Shown here: positions 1 through 9,209 of the stretch, piece by piece
How positions within the stretch are numbered: the first letter of the stretch is position 1
Layout: each line of letters begins with the position of its first letter
Source of the DNA: Rugamonas apoptosis
Lineage (GTDB): Bacteria; Pseudomonadota; Gammaproteobacteria; Burkholderiales; Burkholderiaceae_D
Length of the DNA: 64,000 nucleotides
Direction: 5' to 3'
NCBI RefSeq assembly: GCF_014042355.1
Contig: NZ_JACEZU010000001.1
Location: forward strand, 434,001-498,000
Program-made: the position numbers and the translations under genes
The notes under the pieces: generated by a model
What the model was told of the DNA's origin: nothing
Databases searched by the model: none
What the model saw: the letters and a program-made list of their open reading frames with translations, nothing else

Positions 1-395
1 GGCGCATCCTCACCAATTACGAGCGGATGGACGAATTCGTGCCCGACCTGGAGTCGTGCAAGGTATTGGCCCGCAATGGCAATGAAGTCATCATTGAACA
101 ATTTGGCACGGCCCGTTTTCTGTTCATGTCCAAATCCATCCACCTGATCGTGCGCGCCACCGAGCAGCCGATGACGTCGATCGACATCGCCCTCATCTCG
201 GGCGACATGAAGCACTACGAATCGCACTGGGAACTGGTGCCCGTGCCGGAGACGGGCGGCACCAAGGTGATCTACACGGGCCGGCTGGTGCCGAATTTCT
301 ACGTGCCGGGCATCCTGGGCGCCAAGATCATCCGCCACGACATCGAACGCATGATGGCGGCCGTGCTCACGCGCATCGACAGCAAGCGCGAATAG
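1..395 (+). CDS. SRPBCC-family (polyketide cyclase/START-like) protein, 5' truncated by window edge
   Basis: The reading frame is open from the first bases (codons from base 3) and ends with TAG at 393-395, so about 130 C-terminal residues are visible and the true start lies upstream. Hydrophobic and aromatic spacing, a central stretch ending in SHWELVPVPETGGTKVIYTG and a C-terminal amphipathic helix (DIERMMAAVLTRIDSKRE) are typical of the helix-grip SRPBCC fold that binds hydrophobic ligands. The first in-frame ATG at 27 is unlikely to be the start because family members carry more sequence before this point. Ligand and role cannot be told from sequence. Confidence 0.6.
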   Translation, partial: RILTNYERMDEFVPDLESCKVLARNGNEVIIEQFGTARFLFMSKSIHLIVRATEQPMTSIDIALISGDMKHYESHWELVPVPETGGTKVIYTGRLVPNFYVPGILGAKIIRHDIERMMAAVLTRIDSKRE

Positions 396-509
396 CTCAA
401 GGTCAGCGCGCGCGGGTCAGCGAACAGCGCGGGGAAGAACGCAGCGACCAGCGCGGCAGCCAGCGCCGGCGGCCGGCGTGGCCGGCTGCGGTGCGGGCGG
501 CATACCCGG

Positions 510-962
510 TTAGGCCAGGTAGGTGTCGCGGTCGCGCAGTTCGGCGAAATTCTCCAGGCTGCCGACCTTGATCAAGACCGGATTGAGACTGAGCTGGCTT
601 TGCATGGCGCGCCACGCGAACATCCACTCGTGCTCGTCGGCCTCGTGGGCCGTCTTGGTGAAGGCTGCGCCCAACGCGGCGCGGGTGCCGTATTCAACGG
701 CGCCGTCGATGCCCGCCCAGCTGGGCAAGGCACGCTGCACGGCGCGGTGCACGCGCTCACCGAATTCTTCCGTGTTGTGGATGATCAGGCAGCAGTCGGC
801 GCTGAACTGTTCGAACAGCTTGCCGTCCCATACCTGGGAAAAACTCAGCGTCAGGCAATTCGACGCCGGCCGCAGCACGAATTGCCCCTGGCTCAGGGCC
901 AGTTCCAGGTCTTCGCGTACGCCGTAGCGGTACAGGGTGGGGGGGCGTTGATAATCGTGCAT
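510..962 (-). CDS. conserved hypothetical protein, 150 aa
   Basis: I do not recognise this gene as a named family. It is a soluble-looking 150-residue protein with no signal peptide or membrane segment, starting MHDYQRPPTLYRYGVREDLE and ending RDRDTYLA. Its composition (many aromatics, balanced charge, no low complexity) and its codon usage look like a real gene; the overlapping frames on both strands look low-complexity. It sits alone, 56 nt downstream of the DUF2721 gene on the same strand, so co-transcription is possible. Residues such as DCC near the middle and the WMFAWRAMQSQ helix are not diagnostic. Function unknown. Confidence 0.6.
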   Translation of the reverse strand: MHDYQRPPTLYRYGVREDLELALSQGQFVLRPASNCLTLSFSQVWDGKLFEQFSADCCLIIHNTEEFGERVHRAVQRALPSWAGIDGAVEYGTRAALGAAFTKTAHEADEHEWMFAWRAMQSQLSLNPVLIKVGSLENFAELRDRDTYLA

Positions 963-1017
963 GATGGTATTCGATTCGGTGTAAGAAGGTGGCGGCGGGC
1001 GCCGGACTGCATGTTTG

Positions 1018-1461
1018 TTATTTTACCGGCTGGCGCACATGGCGGTGGGAACGCATGGCGGCCGAGGCGATAAAGATCTCGCGCAGGAACGACACCAGGC
1101 TGACGATCAGGCAGATCATGGCCAGCACGAACATGCCGGCGATGTACTTGTCGAGCGGCAGGTTGGTGATATCGTCCAGGAACAGCATGGCGATGATCAG
1201 GCAGATCAGCAAGGCGCACGAAGTGGCCAGCGTGATCGACACATTGATCAGGTGCGAGCGCCGGTACAAGGTATCGAGTTCGTTGAGGTAGGTATCGTTA
1301 TAACCCACGTCCAGCCGGTCCTCCAGCACGCGCGAACGGTCGATGATGCGGGCCAAACGGTTGATCAGCACCATCAGGAAGGTGCCCACGCCCGTCAGCA
1401 GGAAAACCGGGGCGATGGAGAGCTGGATGATGTGGCCGATGTCGCCGATCTGTATATTCAT
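1018..1461 (-). CDS. DUF2721 family membrane protein
   Basis: A 147-residue integral membrane protein. It starts MNIQIGDIGHIIQLSIAPVF and has a first membrane segment (about residues 13-33), a conserved charged middle with NRLARIIDRSR, then two closely spaced membrane segments (about 72-93 and 105-127). The order, with an arginine-rich cytoplasmic loop after the first helix, matches the DUF2721 family of small bacterial membrane proteins of unknown function. The start at 1461 is chosen over an upstream in-frame ATG at 1536 because a GAGGAA ribosome-binding site lies about 14 nt before it and the upstream residues do not match the family. Single-gene unit. Confidence 0.75.
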   Translation of the reverse strand: MNIQIGDIGHIIQLSIAPVFLLTGVGTFLMVLINRLARIIDRSRVLEDRLDVGYNDTYLNELDTLYRRSHLINVSITLATSCALLICLIIAMLFLDDITNLPLDKYIAGMFVLAMICLIVSLVSFLREIFIASAAMRSHRHVRQPVK

Positions 1462-1576
1462 GAGTGCGATGATGGTTCCTCGATACTGATTGTGGTGCAG
1501 GCTGTAGTGTAGCAGGCGGCACCGGCGGCCGGCCATTTGATCGGAAAACTATCGCACCAAGTGGTATGATTTATTA

Positions 1577-1962
1577 ATGAGAAAAGTGTTCAGGACCCGA
1601 ACCTTTAGCCGTTGGATGCGGAAGACGGGTCTGACAGACGATGCATTGTGCAAATCTGTCGCCGAGATGCCAGTGGGCTTATCGACGCTGACTTGGGCGG
1701 CCATGTCATCAAGAAGCGGATTGCTCTGCCTGGCCAAGGCAAACGCGGTGCAGTCAGAACCATTGTGGCCACCAAATTGGCTGATCGCTGGTTCTTTCTC
1801 TTCGGATTTGGCAAAAATGAGCGGGCTAATATCAGCAGTGATGAATTGAAAGTGCTGCAGGAAATGGCGAAAGAATTGCTGACGCTTGATGATCGCCAAC
1901 TGGCGACCGCGCTGGTGGCGGGAGAGATTGTGGAGGTGTGTAATGGCAGCAATCAAGCATAA
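1577..1962 (+). pseudogene. RelE/HigB-like type II toxin gene, broken by a -1 frameshift
   Basis: Two overlapping frames together spell one toxin. From ATG 1577 the protein reads as a family N-terminus through VAEM; the remainder (GLIDADLGG, VIKKRIALPGQGKRG, RTIVATK, FFLFGFGKNERANIS) is in the next frame and ends at TAA 1960-1962. One extra base between about 1650 and 1677 would restore a protein of about 127 residues, the normal family length. As read, the first frame runs into unrelated residues and stops at 1849. These toxins are ribosome-associated mRNA endonucleases. It overlaps the antitoxin gene by 20 nt. It could be a true inactivating deletion or a sequencing error; neither can be excluded here. 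Confidence 0.75.
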
Positions 1963-2263
1963 GAGCCGCATTCTGGCCGAGATGCATGAGACGGCACAAG
2001 GGCTGCACAGCGCCGGCCGGATAAGCAAGCGACGCATGGCTGAATTTGACGCCCTCTGCGATCTCGGCGTTGACAGCATGCCGCCCGAGCAAATCAAATC
2101 GCTACGCGAGCACGTGCGTCTCAGTCAGGCGGTGTTCGCCGCTGTGCTGAACATCAGTTTGTCCACCGTACAAAAATGGGAAGCGGGCGACAAGAAACCG
2201 AGCGGCCCAGCGCTGAAGCTGCTCAACTTGATCGAGCGCAAAGGCCTTGACGCGGTGCTGTAA
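1943..2263 (+). CDS. HTH (XRE/HigA-like) antitoxin of the RelE-type module
   Basis: A 106-residue DNA-binding protein. A basic N-terminus (MAAIKHKSRILAEMHETAQG) is followed by a helix-turn-helix: LREHVRLSQAVFAAVLNIS and STVQKWEAGDKKPSGPALK, the classic XRE recognition-helix pattern. This class of antitoxin, encoded after its RelE/HigB-like toxin, binds the toxin and represses the shared promoter. The start at 1943 has a GGAGG site six nt upstream; the longer in-frame extension from 1886 has no such site. It overlaps the 3' end of the toxin frame by 20 nt, consistent with translational coupling. The antitoxin is intact although the toxin frame is broken. Confidence 0.85.
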   Translation: MAAIKHKSRILAEMHETAQGLHSAGRISKRRMAEFDALCDLGVDSMPPEQIKSLREHVRLSQAVFAAVLNISLSTVQKWEAGDKKPSGPALKLLNLIERKGLDAVL

Positions 2264-2276
2264 AACCTGCCCCCGC

Positions 2277-3230
2277 CTATTCAAAACGCCCATGGCGGCG
2301 GAACTGTTCCGTGGCCGCCACCAGCATGCGCGCGATGCCTTGCTCCAGCGCGCCGTGGCCGGCGTCCGGGATCATCTCCAGCACAGCGCCGGGCCAGGCC
2401 GCATGCAGGCGGTGCGCCGACAGCGGCGGGCAGATCACGTCGTAACGGCCCTGCACGATCATGGCCGGCAGATGGGCGATGCGGCCCATGTCGCGGATCA
2501 GCTGGTCGTCCGTGAAGAAGCCCAGGTTGGCCATGTAGTGCGATTCCAGCCGGCCCACGCCCAGGTCCAGTGCGTCGGACGACGCCTCGTCGGGCTGCGG
2601 CAGCAGGAACACGCGGCGGCCCTCGAAGCGGCTCCAGGCGCGCACGGCCGGCCAATACACATCCGGATCGTCGCTCATGATGCGGTCCACGTACGCCTGC
2701 AGCAGATTGGCCCGCTCGGCCGGCGGAATCGGCGCCACGAATTCCTCGTACAACTCGGGATAGAACCACCGCACGCCATGGATGAACCAGTCGATCTCGG
2801 CTTTGGTGCACAGGAAAATGCCGCGCAATACGAAGCCCAGGCAGCGTTGCGGGTGGGCCTGGCCGTACGCCAGCGCCAGCGTGGAACCCCACGAGCCGCC
2901 GAACACCAGCCACTGGTTGATGCCGAACAGTTCGCGCAGCCGTTCGATATCCTCCACCAGCAACTGGGTGGTGTTGGCCCGGCATTCGCCCAGCGGGGTG
3001 GACTTGCCGGCGCCGCGCTGGTCGAACAGGATCACGCGGTAATGGTCGGGATCGAAAAAGCGGCGGTGTTGCGGCGACAGGCCGGCGCCGGGGCCGCCGT
3101 GCAAAAAGATCACCGGCACGCCGGCCGGATTGCCCACTTCCTCCCAGTAGATGGTGTGCAGGTCGTCGACCGGCAGCATGCCCTGGCGGCGCGGGGTGAT
3201 GGGCGGGAACAGGGGCGACGTATCGGGCAT
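2277..3230 (-). CDS. pip: proline iminopeptidase
   Basis: A 317-residue alpha/beta hydrolase that removes N-terminal proline from peptides, expected in the cytoplasm. Visible landmarks are the oxyanion-hole HGGPGAG, the DQRGAGKSTP block characteristic of proline iminopeptidases, the nucleophile elbow FGGSWGSTLAL (Ser), QGRYDVICPP carrying the Asp, and DAGHGALEQG carrying the His, so the triad is complete. The start at 3230 is preceded by AAGGATA; the frame stays open further upstream but that part is antisense to phaB and is not protein-like. It is convergent with the antitoxin gene, only 13 nt apart, and lies downstream of the phaB terminator. Confidence 0.92.
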   Translation of the reverse strand: MPDTSPLFPPITPRRQGMLPVDDLHTIYWEEVGNPAGVPVIFLHGGPGAGLSPQHRRFFDPDHYRVILFDQRGAGKSTPLGECRANTTQLLVEDIERLRELFGINQWLVFGGSWGSTLALAYGQAHPQRCLGFVLRGIFLCTKAEIDWFIHGVRWFYPELYEEFVAPIPPAERANLLQAYVDRIMSDDPDVYWPAVRAWSRFEGRRVFLLPQPDEASSDALDLGVGRLESHYMANLGFFTDDQLIRDMGRIAHLPAMIVQGRYDVICPPLSAHRLHAAWPGAVLEMIPDAGHGALEQGIARMLVAATEQFRRHGRFE

Positions 3231-3292
3231 GGCGTATCCTTTGCGTGGGCGAAACGGGTGATACGCCCATTGTACTTGAGCTCGTCGCCCAT

Positions 3293-3323
3293 AAAAAAAG
3301 CGCCGCCCGAAGGCAGCGCTTTT
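3293..3323 (-). terminator. Rho-independent terminator of phaAB
   Basis: Read on the minus strand, a stem AAAAGCGCTGCC pairs with GGCGGCGCTTTT around a TTCG tetraloop and is followed by a T run. It lies 20 nt after the phaB stop codon and before pip, so it should end phaAB transcription. Confidence 0.85.
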
Positions 3324-3343
3324 GCGGTCGCGAACGACGCCGG

Positions 3344-4084
3344 TCAGGACATGTGCTGGCCGCCGTTGATGGCGATGTTGGCGCCGGTGACGAAAGCCGC
3401 TTCGTCCGACGACAGGTAGGCCACCAGGCCAGCCACTTCTTCCGGCTTGCCCAAGCGGGCCATCGGAATTTGCGGAATGATCTTGGTGTCCAGCACTTCC
3501 TGCGGGATCTCCATCACCATCTTGGTGCCGATGTAGCCTGGCGAGATGGTGTTGACGGTCACGCCCTTGCGGGCCACTTCCAGCGCCAGCGACTTGGTGA
3601 AGCCGTGCATGCCGGCCTTGGCGGCCGCATAGTTGGTCTGGCCGAATGCGCCCTTCTGGCCGTTGACGGAGGAAATGTTGATGATACGGCCCCAGCCGCG
3701 CTCCACCATGCCATCGCACACCGGCTTGGTCATGTTGAACACGGAATCGAGGTTGGTGGCCATGACGGCGTCCCAGTTGGTCTTGTCCATCTTCTTGAAC
3801 GTCATGTCGCGCGTAATACCGGCGTTGTTGACCAGCACATCGACCGGACCGATTTCCGCGGTGATGGCCGCCACGCAGGCCGCCGCCGAATCGTAATCGG
3901 CCACGTCGCATGGATAGGCCTTGAAGTTGAAGCCCTGATCACGGGTGGTGGCCAGCCAGTCATTGACTTTGGTATTGCCAGGGGAATACGTTGTGACGAC
4001 GGTGTAGCCCAGTGCCGCCAGCTTGAAACATACCGCTTCGCCCAGACCACCCATGCCGCCCGTTACTAATGCAACTCTTGCCAT
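3344..4084 (-). CDS. phaB: acetoacetyl-CoA reductase (NADPH)
   Basis: A 246-residue short-chain dehydrogenase that reduces acetoacetyl-CoA to (R)-3-hydroxybutyryl-CoA, the second step of polyhydroxybutyrate synthesis. The cofactor motif TGGMGGLGEA is at residues 8-17, followed by NNAGITRD, the catalytic Ser in INISSVNGQKG, YAAAKAG with the catalytic Tyr and Lys, and the family C-terminus ANIAINGGQHMS. ATG 4084 is chosen because GAGGGGA lies upstream and MARVALVTGG is the family N-terminus; an in-frame ATG 24 nt earlier is less likely. It follows phaA by 77 nt and is closed by a terminator. The polymerase gene phaC is not in the window. Confidence 0.95.
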   Translation of the reverse strand: MARVALVTGGMGGLGEAVCFKLAALGYTVVTTYSPGNTKVNDWLATTRDQGFNFKAYPCDVADYDSAAACVAAITAEIGPVDVLVNNAGITRDMTFKKMDKTNWDAVMATNLDSVFNMTKPVCDGMVERGWGRIINISSVNGQKGAFGQTNYAAAKAGMHGFTKSLALEVARKGVTVNTISPGYIGTKMVMEIPQEVLDTKIIPQIPMARLGKPEEVAGLVAYLSSDEAAFVTGANIAINGGQHMS

Positions 4085-4125
4085 TTTTCGTCCCCTCGTT
4101 TTCAACAACTACAATAAAAATCATT

Positions 4126-4144
4126 GCCCGCGCGGTACGCGGGC
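4126..4144 (-). terminator. intercistronic hairpin between phaA and phaB
   Basis: Arms GCCCGCG and CGCGGGC (7 bp) surround a five-base loop in the phaA-phaB gap. On the minus strand it is followed, after a few bases, by ATTTTTATT. It could be a weak attenuator or an mRNA-stabilising structure; the T tract is displaced, so a true terminator is uncertain. Confidence 0.35.
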
Positions 4145-4161
4145 CGCTCACCACTCATCTC

Positions 4162-5340
4162 TTACGCGCGCTCGACCGCCAGCGCCACGCCCATGCCGCC
4201 GCCGATGCACAGCGAAGCCAGGCCCTTCTTGGCGTCGCGCCGCACCATTTCGTGCAGCAGCGTGACCAGGATGCGGGCGCCGGACGCGCCGATCGGATGG
4301 CCGATGGCGATCGCGCCACCGTTGACGTTGATCTTGCTGGTATCCCAGCCCATTTCCTTGTTGACGGCGATGGCCTGGGCCGCGAACGCTTCGTTAATTT
4401 CCATCAGGTCCAGGTCCTGCGGGGTCCAGCCAGCCTTTTTCAGGCACAGGCGGGCGGCCGACACGGGGCCCATGCCCATCACGGACGGGTCGATGCCGGA
4501 CGAGGCGTAGGCTTTCACGCGCGCCAGCGGGGTCAGGCCCAGCGCCTTGGCTTGCGAGGCGGGCATCATGATCACGGCGGCGGCGCCATCGTTGATGCCG
4601 GAGGCGTTGCCAGCCGTGACGGTGCCGTCCTTGGCGAACGCGGGGCGCAGGCCCTGCAGCGATTCGATGGTGGAACCCGGTTTCACGTATTCGTCATTGT
4701 CGAACACGATGGTGCCCTTCTTCTGGGCGATTTCCAGCGGCAGGATCTCATCCTTGAACTTGCCGGCTTTTTGCGCCGCTTCCGCCTTCAGCTGCGACTG
4801 CAGCGCGAACTCATCCTGCTCGGTGCGCGAAATCTCGTATTTCTTGGCCACGTTCTCGGCCGTGATGCCCATATGGTACTGGTTGTAGACGTCCCACAGG
4901 CCGTCCACGATCATGGTGTCGACCATCTTGACGTCGCCCATGCGGAAACCGTCGCGCGAGCCGTTCATGGCATGCGGTGCGGCGCTCATGTTTTCCTGGC
5001 CGCCGGCGATGATGATGCTGGCGTCGCCGCACTTGATGGCCTGGGCCGCCAGGTGGGTGGCCTTCAGGCCGCTGCCGCACACCTTGTTGATGGTGTAGGC
5101 GGGCACGCTGTTGGGCAGGCCGGCCTTGATCACGGCCTGACGGGCCGGGTTCTGGCCCACGGCGGCCGTCAACACTTGTCCCAGGATGGCTTCACTGATC
5201 AGTTCTGGCGCAATGCCGGTCTTGGCCAGCAAGCCCTTGATCACATGCGCGCCCAATTCCGATGCGGGGATTTTCGCCAGACTGCCACCAAACTTGCCGA
5301 CTGCGGTGCGGCCTGCGGCCACGATCACTACGTCTTCCAT
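4162..5340 (-). CDS. phaA: acetyl-CoA acetyltransferase (beta-ketothiolase)
   Basis: A 392-residue thiolase condensing two acetyl-CoA to acetoacetyl-CoA, the entry step to PHB. The acylated cysteine is in [10 protein letters not shown] (about residue 89), GGQENMS marks the substrate loop, and the C-terminal catalytic blocks [14 protein letters not shown] (His) and CIGGGMGVA (Cys) are intact. The start at 5340 has GGAGAAATAC upstream; an in-frame ATG at 5352 would overlap that site. It is the first gene of a phaA-phaB pair. The length equals the usual 392-394 residues. Thiolases of fatty-acid degradation are an alternative, but phaB adjacency favours PHB biosynthesis. Confidence 0.95.
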   Translation of the reverse strand: MEDVVIVAAGRTAVGKFGGSLAKIPASELGAHVIKGLLAKTGIAPELISEAILGQVLTAAVGQNPARQAVIKAGLPNSVPAYTINKVCGSGLKATHLAAQAIKCGDASIIIAGGQENMSAAPHAMNGSRDGFRMGDVKMVDTMIVDGLWDVYNQYHMGITAENVAKKYEISRTEQDEFALQSQLKAEAAQKAGKFKDEILPLEIAQKKGTIVFDNDEYVKPGSTIESLQGLRPAFAKDGTVTAGNASGINDGAAAVIMMPASQAKALGLTPLARVKAYASSGIDPSVMGMGPVSAARLCLKKAGWTPQDLDLMEINEAFAAQAIAVNKEMGWDTSKINVNGGAIAIGHPIGASGARILVTLLHEMVRRDAKKGLASLCIGGGMGVALAVERA

Positions 5341-5512
5341 GTATTTCTCCAATGCGCCAAGGGGTAAACGGCTTAGTTATGCCACAAACTTCAGGACTCC
5401 ATCAAGCAACTGGTTGCTCAATTACAAATTCATTTCGACATCGCGTGGGATGTCATATCGACAAGCCTGCGGTCCGATGATACGCCGCTCGTCCGCACGA
5501 CGGCGCCCGCTT

Positions 5513-5719
5513 CTAGCACACCGGATCAACTGGCGCCCACATAATCTGTCTAGCAGCAACCGTGCCAGTGGCCAGCGTGGTGCGGTAGACATCGGCATGA
5601 CGCTCGGCGCACAACATGCCCCCATCCAGCATGGCTTCCGCGTAGGCCCGCAGGGCCGCCAGTTGCGCTGCCAGCAACGCGTTGCCAGCCTGTGTACATT
5701 GTTGAGCGATATCAAACAT
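5513..5719 (-). CDS. small phasin-like protein (tentative), 68 aa
   Basis: A 68-residue protein with an alanine/leucine-rich amphipathic helix, QAGNALLAAQLAALRAYAEA, then polar residues and AARQIMWAPVDPVC. An AAGGACATC ribosome site precedes ATG 5719, so translation is plausible. Amphipathic alanine-rich helices and linkage to phaAB suggest a phasin-like granule-surface protein, but it is about half the usual phasin length and lacks a clear family signature. It is 172 nt upstream of phaA on the same strand. If it is not a phasin it remains an uncharacterised small protein. Confidence 0.45.
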   Translation of the reverse strand: MFDIAQQCTQAGNALLAAQLAALRAYAEAMLDGGMLCAERHADVYRTTLATGTVAARQIMWAPVDPVC

Positions 5720-5834
5720 GATGTCCTTTCGTTTGCACTGTTGACCCCAGCCCTGCATCGTAGGCGGCATGCAAATGGCCGCGTTGATCTGCATCAAAAC
5801 GAGTTAATCATTTTGAAGAATAGATGCTAATTTG

Positions 5835-6743
5835 TCACGATAATAATTTGATACCGTCGAGGCTGCCCGCGCACTGCTCCCGTATCACATTGACGAAGTC
5901 CAGCACATAGGCTTTTTGCCGCAACGGCTCCGGGACGGACACGAACAAATCGCTCCACAAGCCCAGCTCGCCCACCGGCTTGGCGATCACATAGTCGTAA
6001 TCCACGTAGTTCTTGATGGCCCAGTTGGGCAAGGCCGCCACCCCGCGGCGGCTGGCCACCAGTTGCAGGATGGCCACCGTCAGCTCGGCCGTGCGGCGCT
6101 CGAAATGGACCCCGGCCGGACGCAGCACTTCGCGGATCAGGTCGATGCGTTCCTCGGGCACGGGATAGGTGATCAAGGTCTCGCCCTCGAAGTCGGCGGC
6201 GGCCAGCCGGCGCACCGCTTGCAGCCGGTGTTTCTGCGCCATCACCACCAGGATTTCAAAGCGGAACAGGGGGAAGGTGGCGAATTCATGGCTGTAGTCG
6301 GAGCCGATCACCAGGTCGGCCGCGCCGCTGCGCAGCAGTTCGGACGGCTCGCTGTGAAAGCCCGACACCAGGTCGATCTCCACGTCCGGCCAGCGCTGGC
6401 GGAACGCATCCATCACCGGCATCAGCCAGTCGAAACAGGTATGGCATTCCAGCGCCACCCGCAACTGGCCCTGGTCACCTTGCGACAAACGGGCCACGTC
6501 GCGCTCGGCCTGTTCGATTTCCGGCAACAGCATATCGGCCAGCTTGAGCAGGCGCGCGCCCGTGGCCGTGAAGCCGATCGGCACCGACTTGCGTTCGAAC
6601 AAAGGGCCGCCATAGCGGTCTTCCAGCAATTTGATCTGGTGCGACAGGGCCGATTGCGTGAGGTTCAGCAGCTGGGCCGCACGCACCAGGCTGCCCGCGG
6701 AGCGCAAGGCGCTCAAGGTTCGGAGGTGGCGTATTTCGAGCAT
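5835..6743 (-). CDS. metR: LysR-family regulator of methionine synthesis, MetR
   Basis: A 302-residue LysR regulator. The N-terminal winged helix-turn-helix (residues about 1-60) contains SLVRAAQLLNLTQSALSHQI and FERKSVPIGFTATG, as in MetR proteins, and the rest is a periplasmic-binding-like effector domain with LECHTCFDWLMPVMDAFR. MetR uses homocysteine as co-effector and activates metE. It diverges from metE with a 109-nt gap holding a perfect TGAA-N5-TTCA box, the expected target for both activation of metE and autoregulation. Length and organisation match the family; no oddities. Confidence 0.93.
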   Translation of the reverse strand: MLEIRHLRTLSALRSAGSLVRAAQLLNLTQSALSHQIKLLEDRYGGPLFERKSVPIGFTATGARLLKLADMLLPEIEQAERDVARLSQGDQGQLRVALECHTCFDWLMPVMDAFRQRWPDVEIDLVSGFHSEPSELLRSGAADLVIGSDYSHEFATFPLFRFEILVVMAQKHRLQAVRRLAAADFEGETLITYPVPEERIDLIREVLRPAGVHFERRTAELTVAILQLVASRRGVAALPNWAIKNYVDYDYVIAKPVGELGLWSDLFVSVPEPLRQKAYVLDFVNVIREQCAGSLDGIKLLS

Positions 6744-6753
6744 GGTCTATATA

Positions 6754-6766
6754 TGAATTTTTTTCA
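6754..6766. promoter_or_regulatory. MetR binding box between metR and metE
   Basis: TGAATTTTTTTCA is a perfect match to the MetR consensus TGAA-N5-TTCA, 11 nt before the metR start codon and 86 nt before metE. The position suits metR autorepression. A diverged second half-site-rich stretch (ATATGAAATCCACATGA) lies near 6830-6846. Confidence 0.75.
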
Positions 6767-6852
6767 TGTGAAGCCGCAAAATCTTTCGTTTTGATTATAG
6801 ACCAGAATGCCGCACACTTTATCGCACCAATATGAAATCCACATGACAAAAC

Positions 6853-9186
6853 ATGACAAACTTACAAATTCACATCCTTGGCTTCCCCCGCATCGGCGCG
6901 GCGCGCGAATTGAAGACGGCGCTGGAGCGCCATTGGCGCGGCGAATCGCCGGCCGCCGAACTGGAACAGACGGGCCGTGAACTGCGCGCCCGCCACTGGG
7001 CACTGCAGCGCGCGGCCGGCCTGGACCACGTGACGGTGGGCGACTTCGCGTTCTACGACCACGTGGCCAATCACATCCAGCTGCTGGGCTGCGAGCCGGC
7101 CCGTTTCGGCTTCACGCCGGAGCAGGACGCATTGCAGCGCTACTTCGCCATGGCGCGCGGCGACACGGGACACGATGCCCATACCGACTGCGGCCACGGC
7201 CATGCCTGCCAGCAAGGCGCGGCGCTGGAGATGACCAAATGGTTTGACACCAACTACCACTATTTGGTGCCCGAATTCGCGGCCGATACGGCGTTTTCCC
7301 TGCATGCCGGGCGCCTGCTGGCGGAAGTGGCGGAAGCCAGGGCGCTGGGCCACCCGGCCAAGGCCGTGCTGCTGGGCCCGCTCACTTTCCTGTGGCTGGG
7401 CAAGGAAAAAGGGGCAGTCAGCTTCGACCGCCTGAGCCTGCTGGACAGCCTGCTGCCGGTGTACGGCGCCCTGCTGGCGCAACTGAAGGGCGCGGGCGTG
7501 GACTGGGTCCAGATCGACGAACCCATCCTGGGCCTGGACTTGCCGTCGGCGTGGCGCAACGCTTTCGAGCCCACTTACTGGCAACTGAGCCAGGCCGGCG
7601 CGTCCCTGCTGCTGGCCACCTATTTCTCGCCGCTGGAGGAAAACCTGAGCCTGGCCTGCCGCCTGCCCGTGGCCGGCCTGCACGTGGATGGCGTACGCGC
7701 CGCCCACGAACTGACCAGCGTGGCCGACTGGCTGCCCGGCCACAAGGTGCTGTCGGTGGGCATCGTCGATGGCCGCAACGTGTGGCGCACCGACCTCGAC
7801 GCGGCGCTGGCCGTGCTGCGCCCCCTGCGCGAGAAGCGCGCCGGCGCGCTGTGGCTGTCCACCTCGTGCTCGCTGCTGCATGTGCCGTTCAGCCTGGAGC
7901 GGGAAACCCAACTGGCCCCGGACATCCGTTCCTGGCTGGCCTTCGCCACGGAAAAACTGGACGAGCTGGCCGTGCTGCGCGCCACCCTGGCCGGCGCCGG
8001 CGCGGCCGACACCACCGCCGCGCTGGCGGCGGCGCGCTCCGCCGTGGCCAGCCGCCACGCCAGCCCGCGGGTCCACAACGCCGCCGTGGCGGCCCGGCTG
8101 GCCAGCCTGGCGCCGCAGTCGGACCAGCGCGCCTCGCCCTTCCCCCAGCGCCAGGCTGTGCAACGTGAGCGGCTGGGCCTGCCCGCCTTCCCCACCACCA
8201 CCATCGGCTCGTTCCCGCAGACGGCCGAGATCCGGGCCGCGCGCGCCAGCCACAAGCGCGGCCAGCTGGACGCGGCCAGCTACGAACGCACCATGCTGGC
8301 GCATATCGCCGACGCCGTGCACCGCCAGGAACAGCTGGGACTGGACGTTTTGGTGCATGGCGAAGCGGAACGCAACGACATGGTCGAGTATTTCGGCGAA
8401 CAACTGGACGGTTTTGCCTTCACGCAATACGGCTGGGTGCAATCGTACGGCTCGCGCTGCGTCAAGCCGCCGCTGATCTACGGCGACGTGGCCCGGCCCC
8501 AGCCGATGACGGTGGCCTGGACCGCGCACGCCCAGCGCCTGACCGAACGCCCCATGAAAGGCATGCTGACGGGGCCGGTGACCATATTGCAATGGTCATT
8601 CGTGCGCAACGACCAGCCGCGCGCCACCACCGCGCGCCAGATCGCGCTGGCCATCCGCGACGAGGTGGCGGACCTGGAACAGGCCGGCATCGCCATCATC
8701 CAGATCGACGAACCGGCCCTGCGCGAAGGCTTGCCGCTGCGGCGCGCCCGCTGGGATGAGTACCTGGACTGGGCCACGGGCGCGTTCCGCCTGACGGCCG
8801 CCGTGGCGGCGGACAGCACCCAGATCCACACCCACATGTGCTACGCCGAGTTCAACGACATCCTGCCCCAGATCGCGGCCATGGACGCGGACGTGATCAC
8901 GATCGAAACCAGCCGTTCGGACATGGAGTTGCTGGCCGGCTTCGGCCAGTTCCGCTACCCCAACGAGATCGGCCCGGGCGTGTACGACATCCACTCGCCC
9001 CGGGTGCCGGACACGCAACAGATGGTGCGCCTGCTGCGCAAGGCCAGCGCCGTGATCGCGCCCGACCAGCTGTGGGTCAACCCGGACTGCGGCCTGAAAA
9101 CACGCGGCTGGCACGAAACGGAAGAGGCGCTGCGCAACATGGTGGCCGCCGCCCGCCAGTTGCGTGAGGAACAGGCCATCTACTAA
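6853..9186 (+). CDS. metE: cobalamin-independent methionine synthase
   Basis: A 777-residue enzyme transferring the methyl group of 5-methyltetrahydropteroyl-triglutamate to homocysteine. N-terminal ([11 protein letters not shown]) and C-terminal TIM-barrel halves are both present. Zinc ligands are H661 and C663 (THMCYAEF), E685 ([11 protein letters not shown]) and C746 (NPDCGLKTR), each exactly 20 residues later than in the E. coli enzyme as I recall it. Part of the shift comes from a His/Cys-rich insertion at residues 107-119 (7171-7209). ATG 6853 has no clear ribosome site; ATG 6843 is out of frame. Divergent from metR and expected to be MetR-activated. Confidence 0.96.
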   Translation: MTNLQIHILGFPRIGAARELKTALERHWRGESPAAELEQTGRELRARHWALQRAAGLDHVTVGDFAFYDHVANHIQLLGCEPARFGFTPEQDALQRYFAMARGDTGHDAHTDCGHGHACQQGAALEMTKWFDTNYHYLVPEFAADTAFSLHAGRLLAEVAEARALGHPAKAVLLGPLTFLWLGKEKGAVSFDRLSLLDSLLPVYGALLAQLKGAGVDWVQIDEPILGLDLPSAWRNAFEPTYWQLSQAGASLLLATYFSPLEENLSLACRLPVAGLHVDGVRAAHELTSVADWLPGHKVLSVGIVDGRNVWRTDLDAALAVLRPLREKRAGALWLSTSCSLLHVPFSLERETQLAPDIRSWLAFATEKLDELAVLRATLAGAGAADTTAALAAARSAVASRHASPRVHNAAVAARLASLAPQSDQRASPFPQRQAVQRERLGLPAFPTTTIGSFPQTAEIRAARASHKRGQLDAASYERTMLAHIADAVHRQEQLGLDVLVHGEAERNDMVEYFGEQLDGFAFTQYGWVQSYGSRCVKPPLIYGDVARPQPMTVAWTAHAQRLTERPMKGMLTGPVTILQWSFVRNDQPRATTARQIALAIRDEVADLEQAGIAIIQIDEPALREGLPLRRARWDEYLDWATGAFRLTAAVAADSTQIHTHMCYAEFNDILPQIAAMDADVITIETSRSDMELLAGFGQFRYPNEIGPGVYDIHSPRVPDTQQMVRLLRKASAVIAPDQLWVNPDCGLKTRGWHETEEALRNMVAAARQLREEQAIY

Positions 9187-9209
9187 GACCAAAACAGTCA
9201 AGCCAAAAG

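Noticed and set aside
2277..3911. Extension of pip upstream to give a 544-residue protein
   Set aside because: The extra residues are antisense-frame readings of phaB and are not protein-like; ATG 3230 has a ribosome site and the family length.
6862..8592. Long minus-strand frame within metE
   Set aside because: Antisense shadow of metE with Gln/Ala/Arg-rich composition, no promoter or ribosome site.
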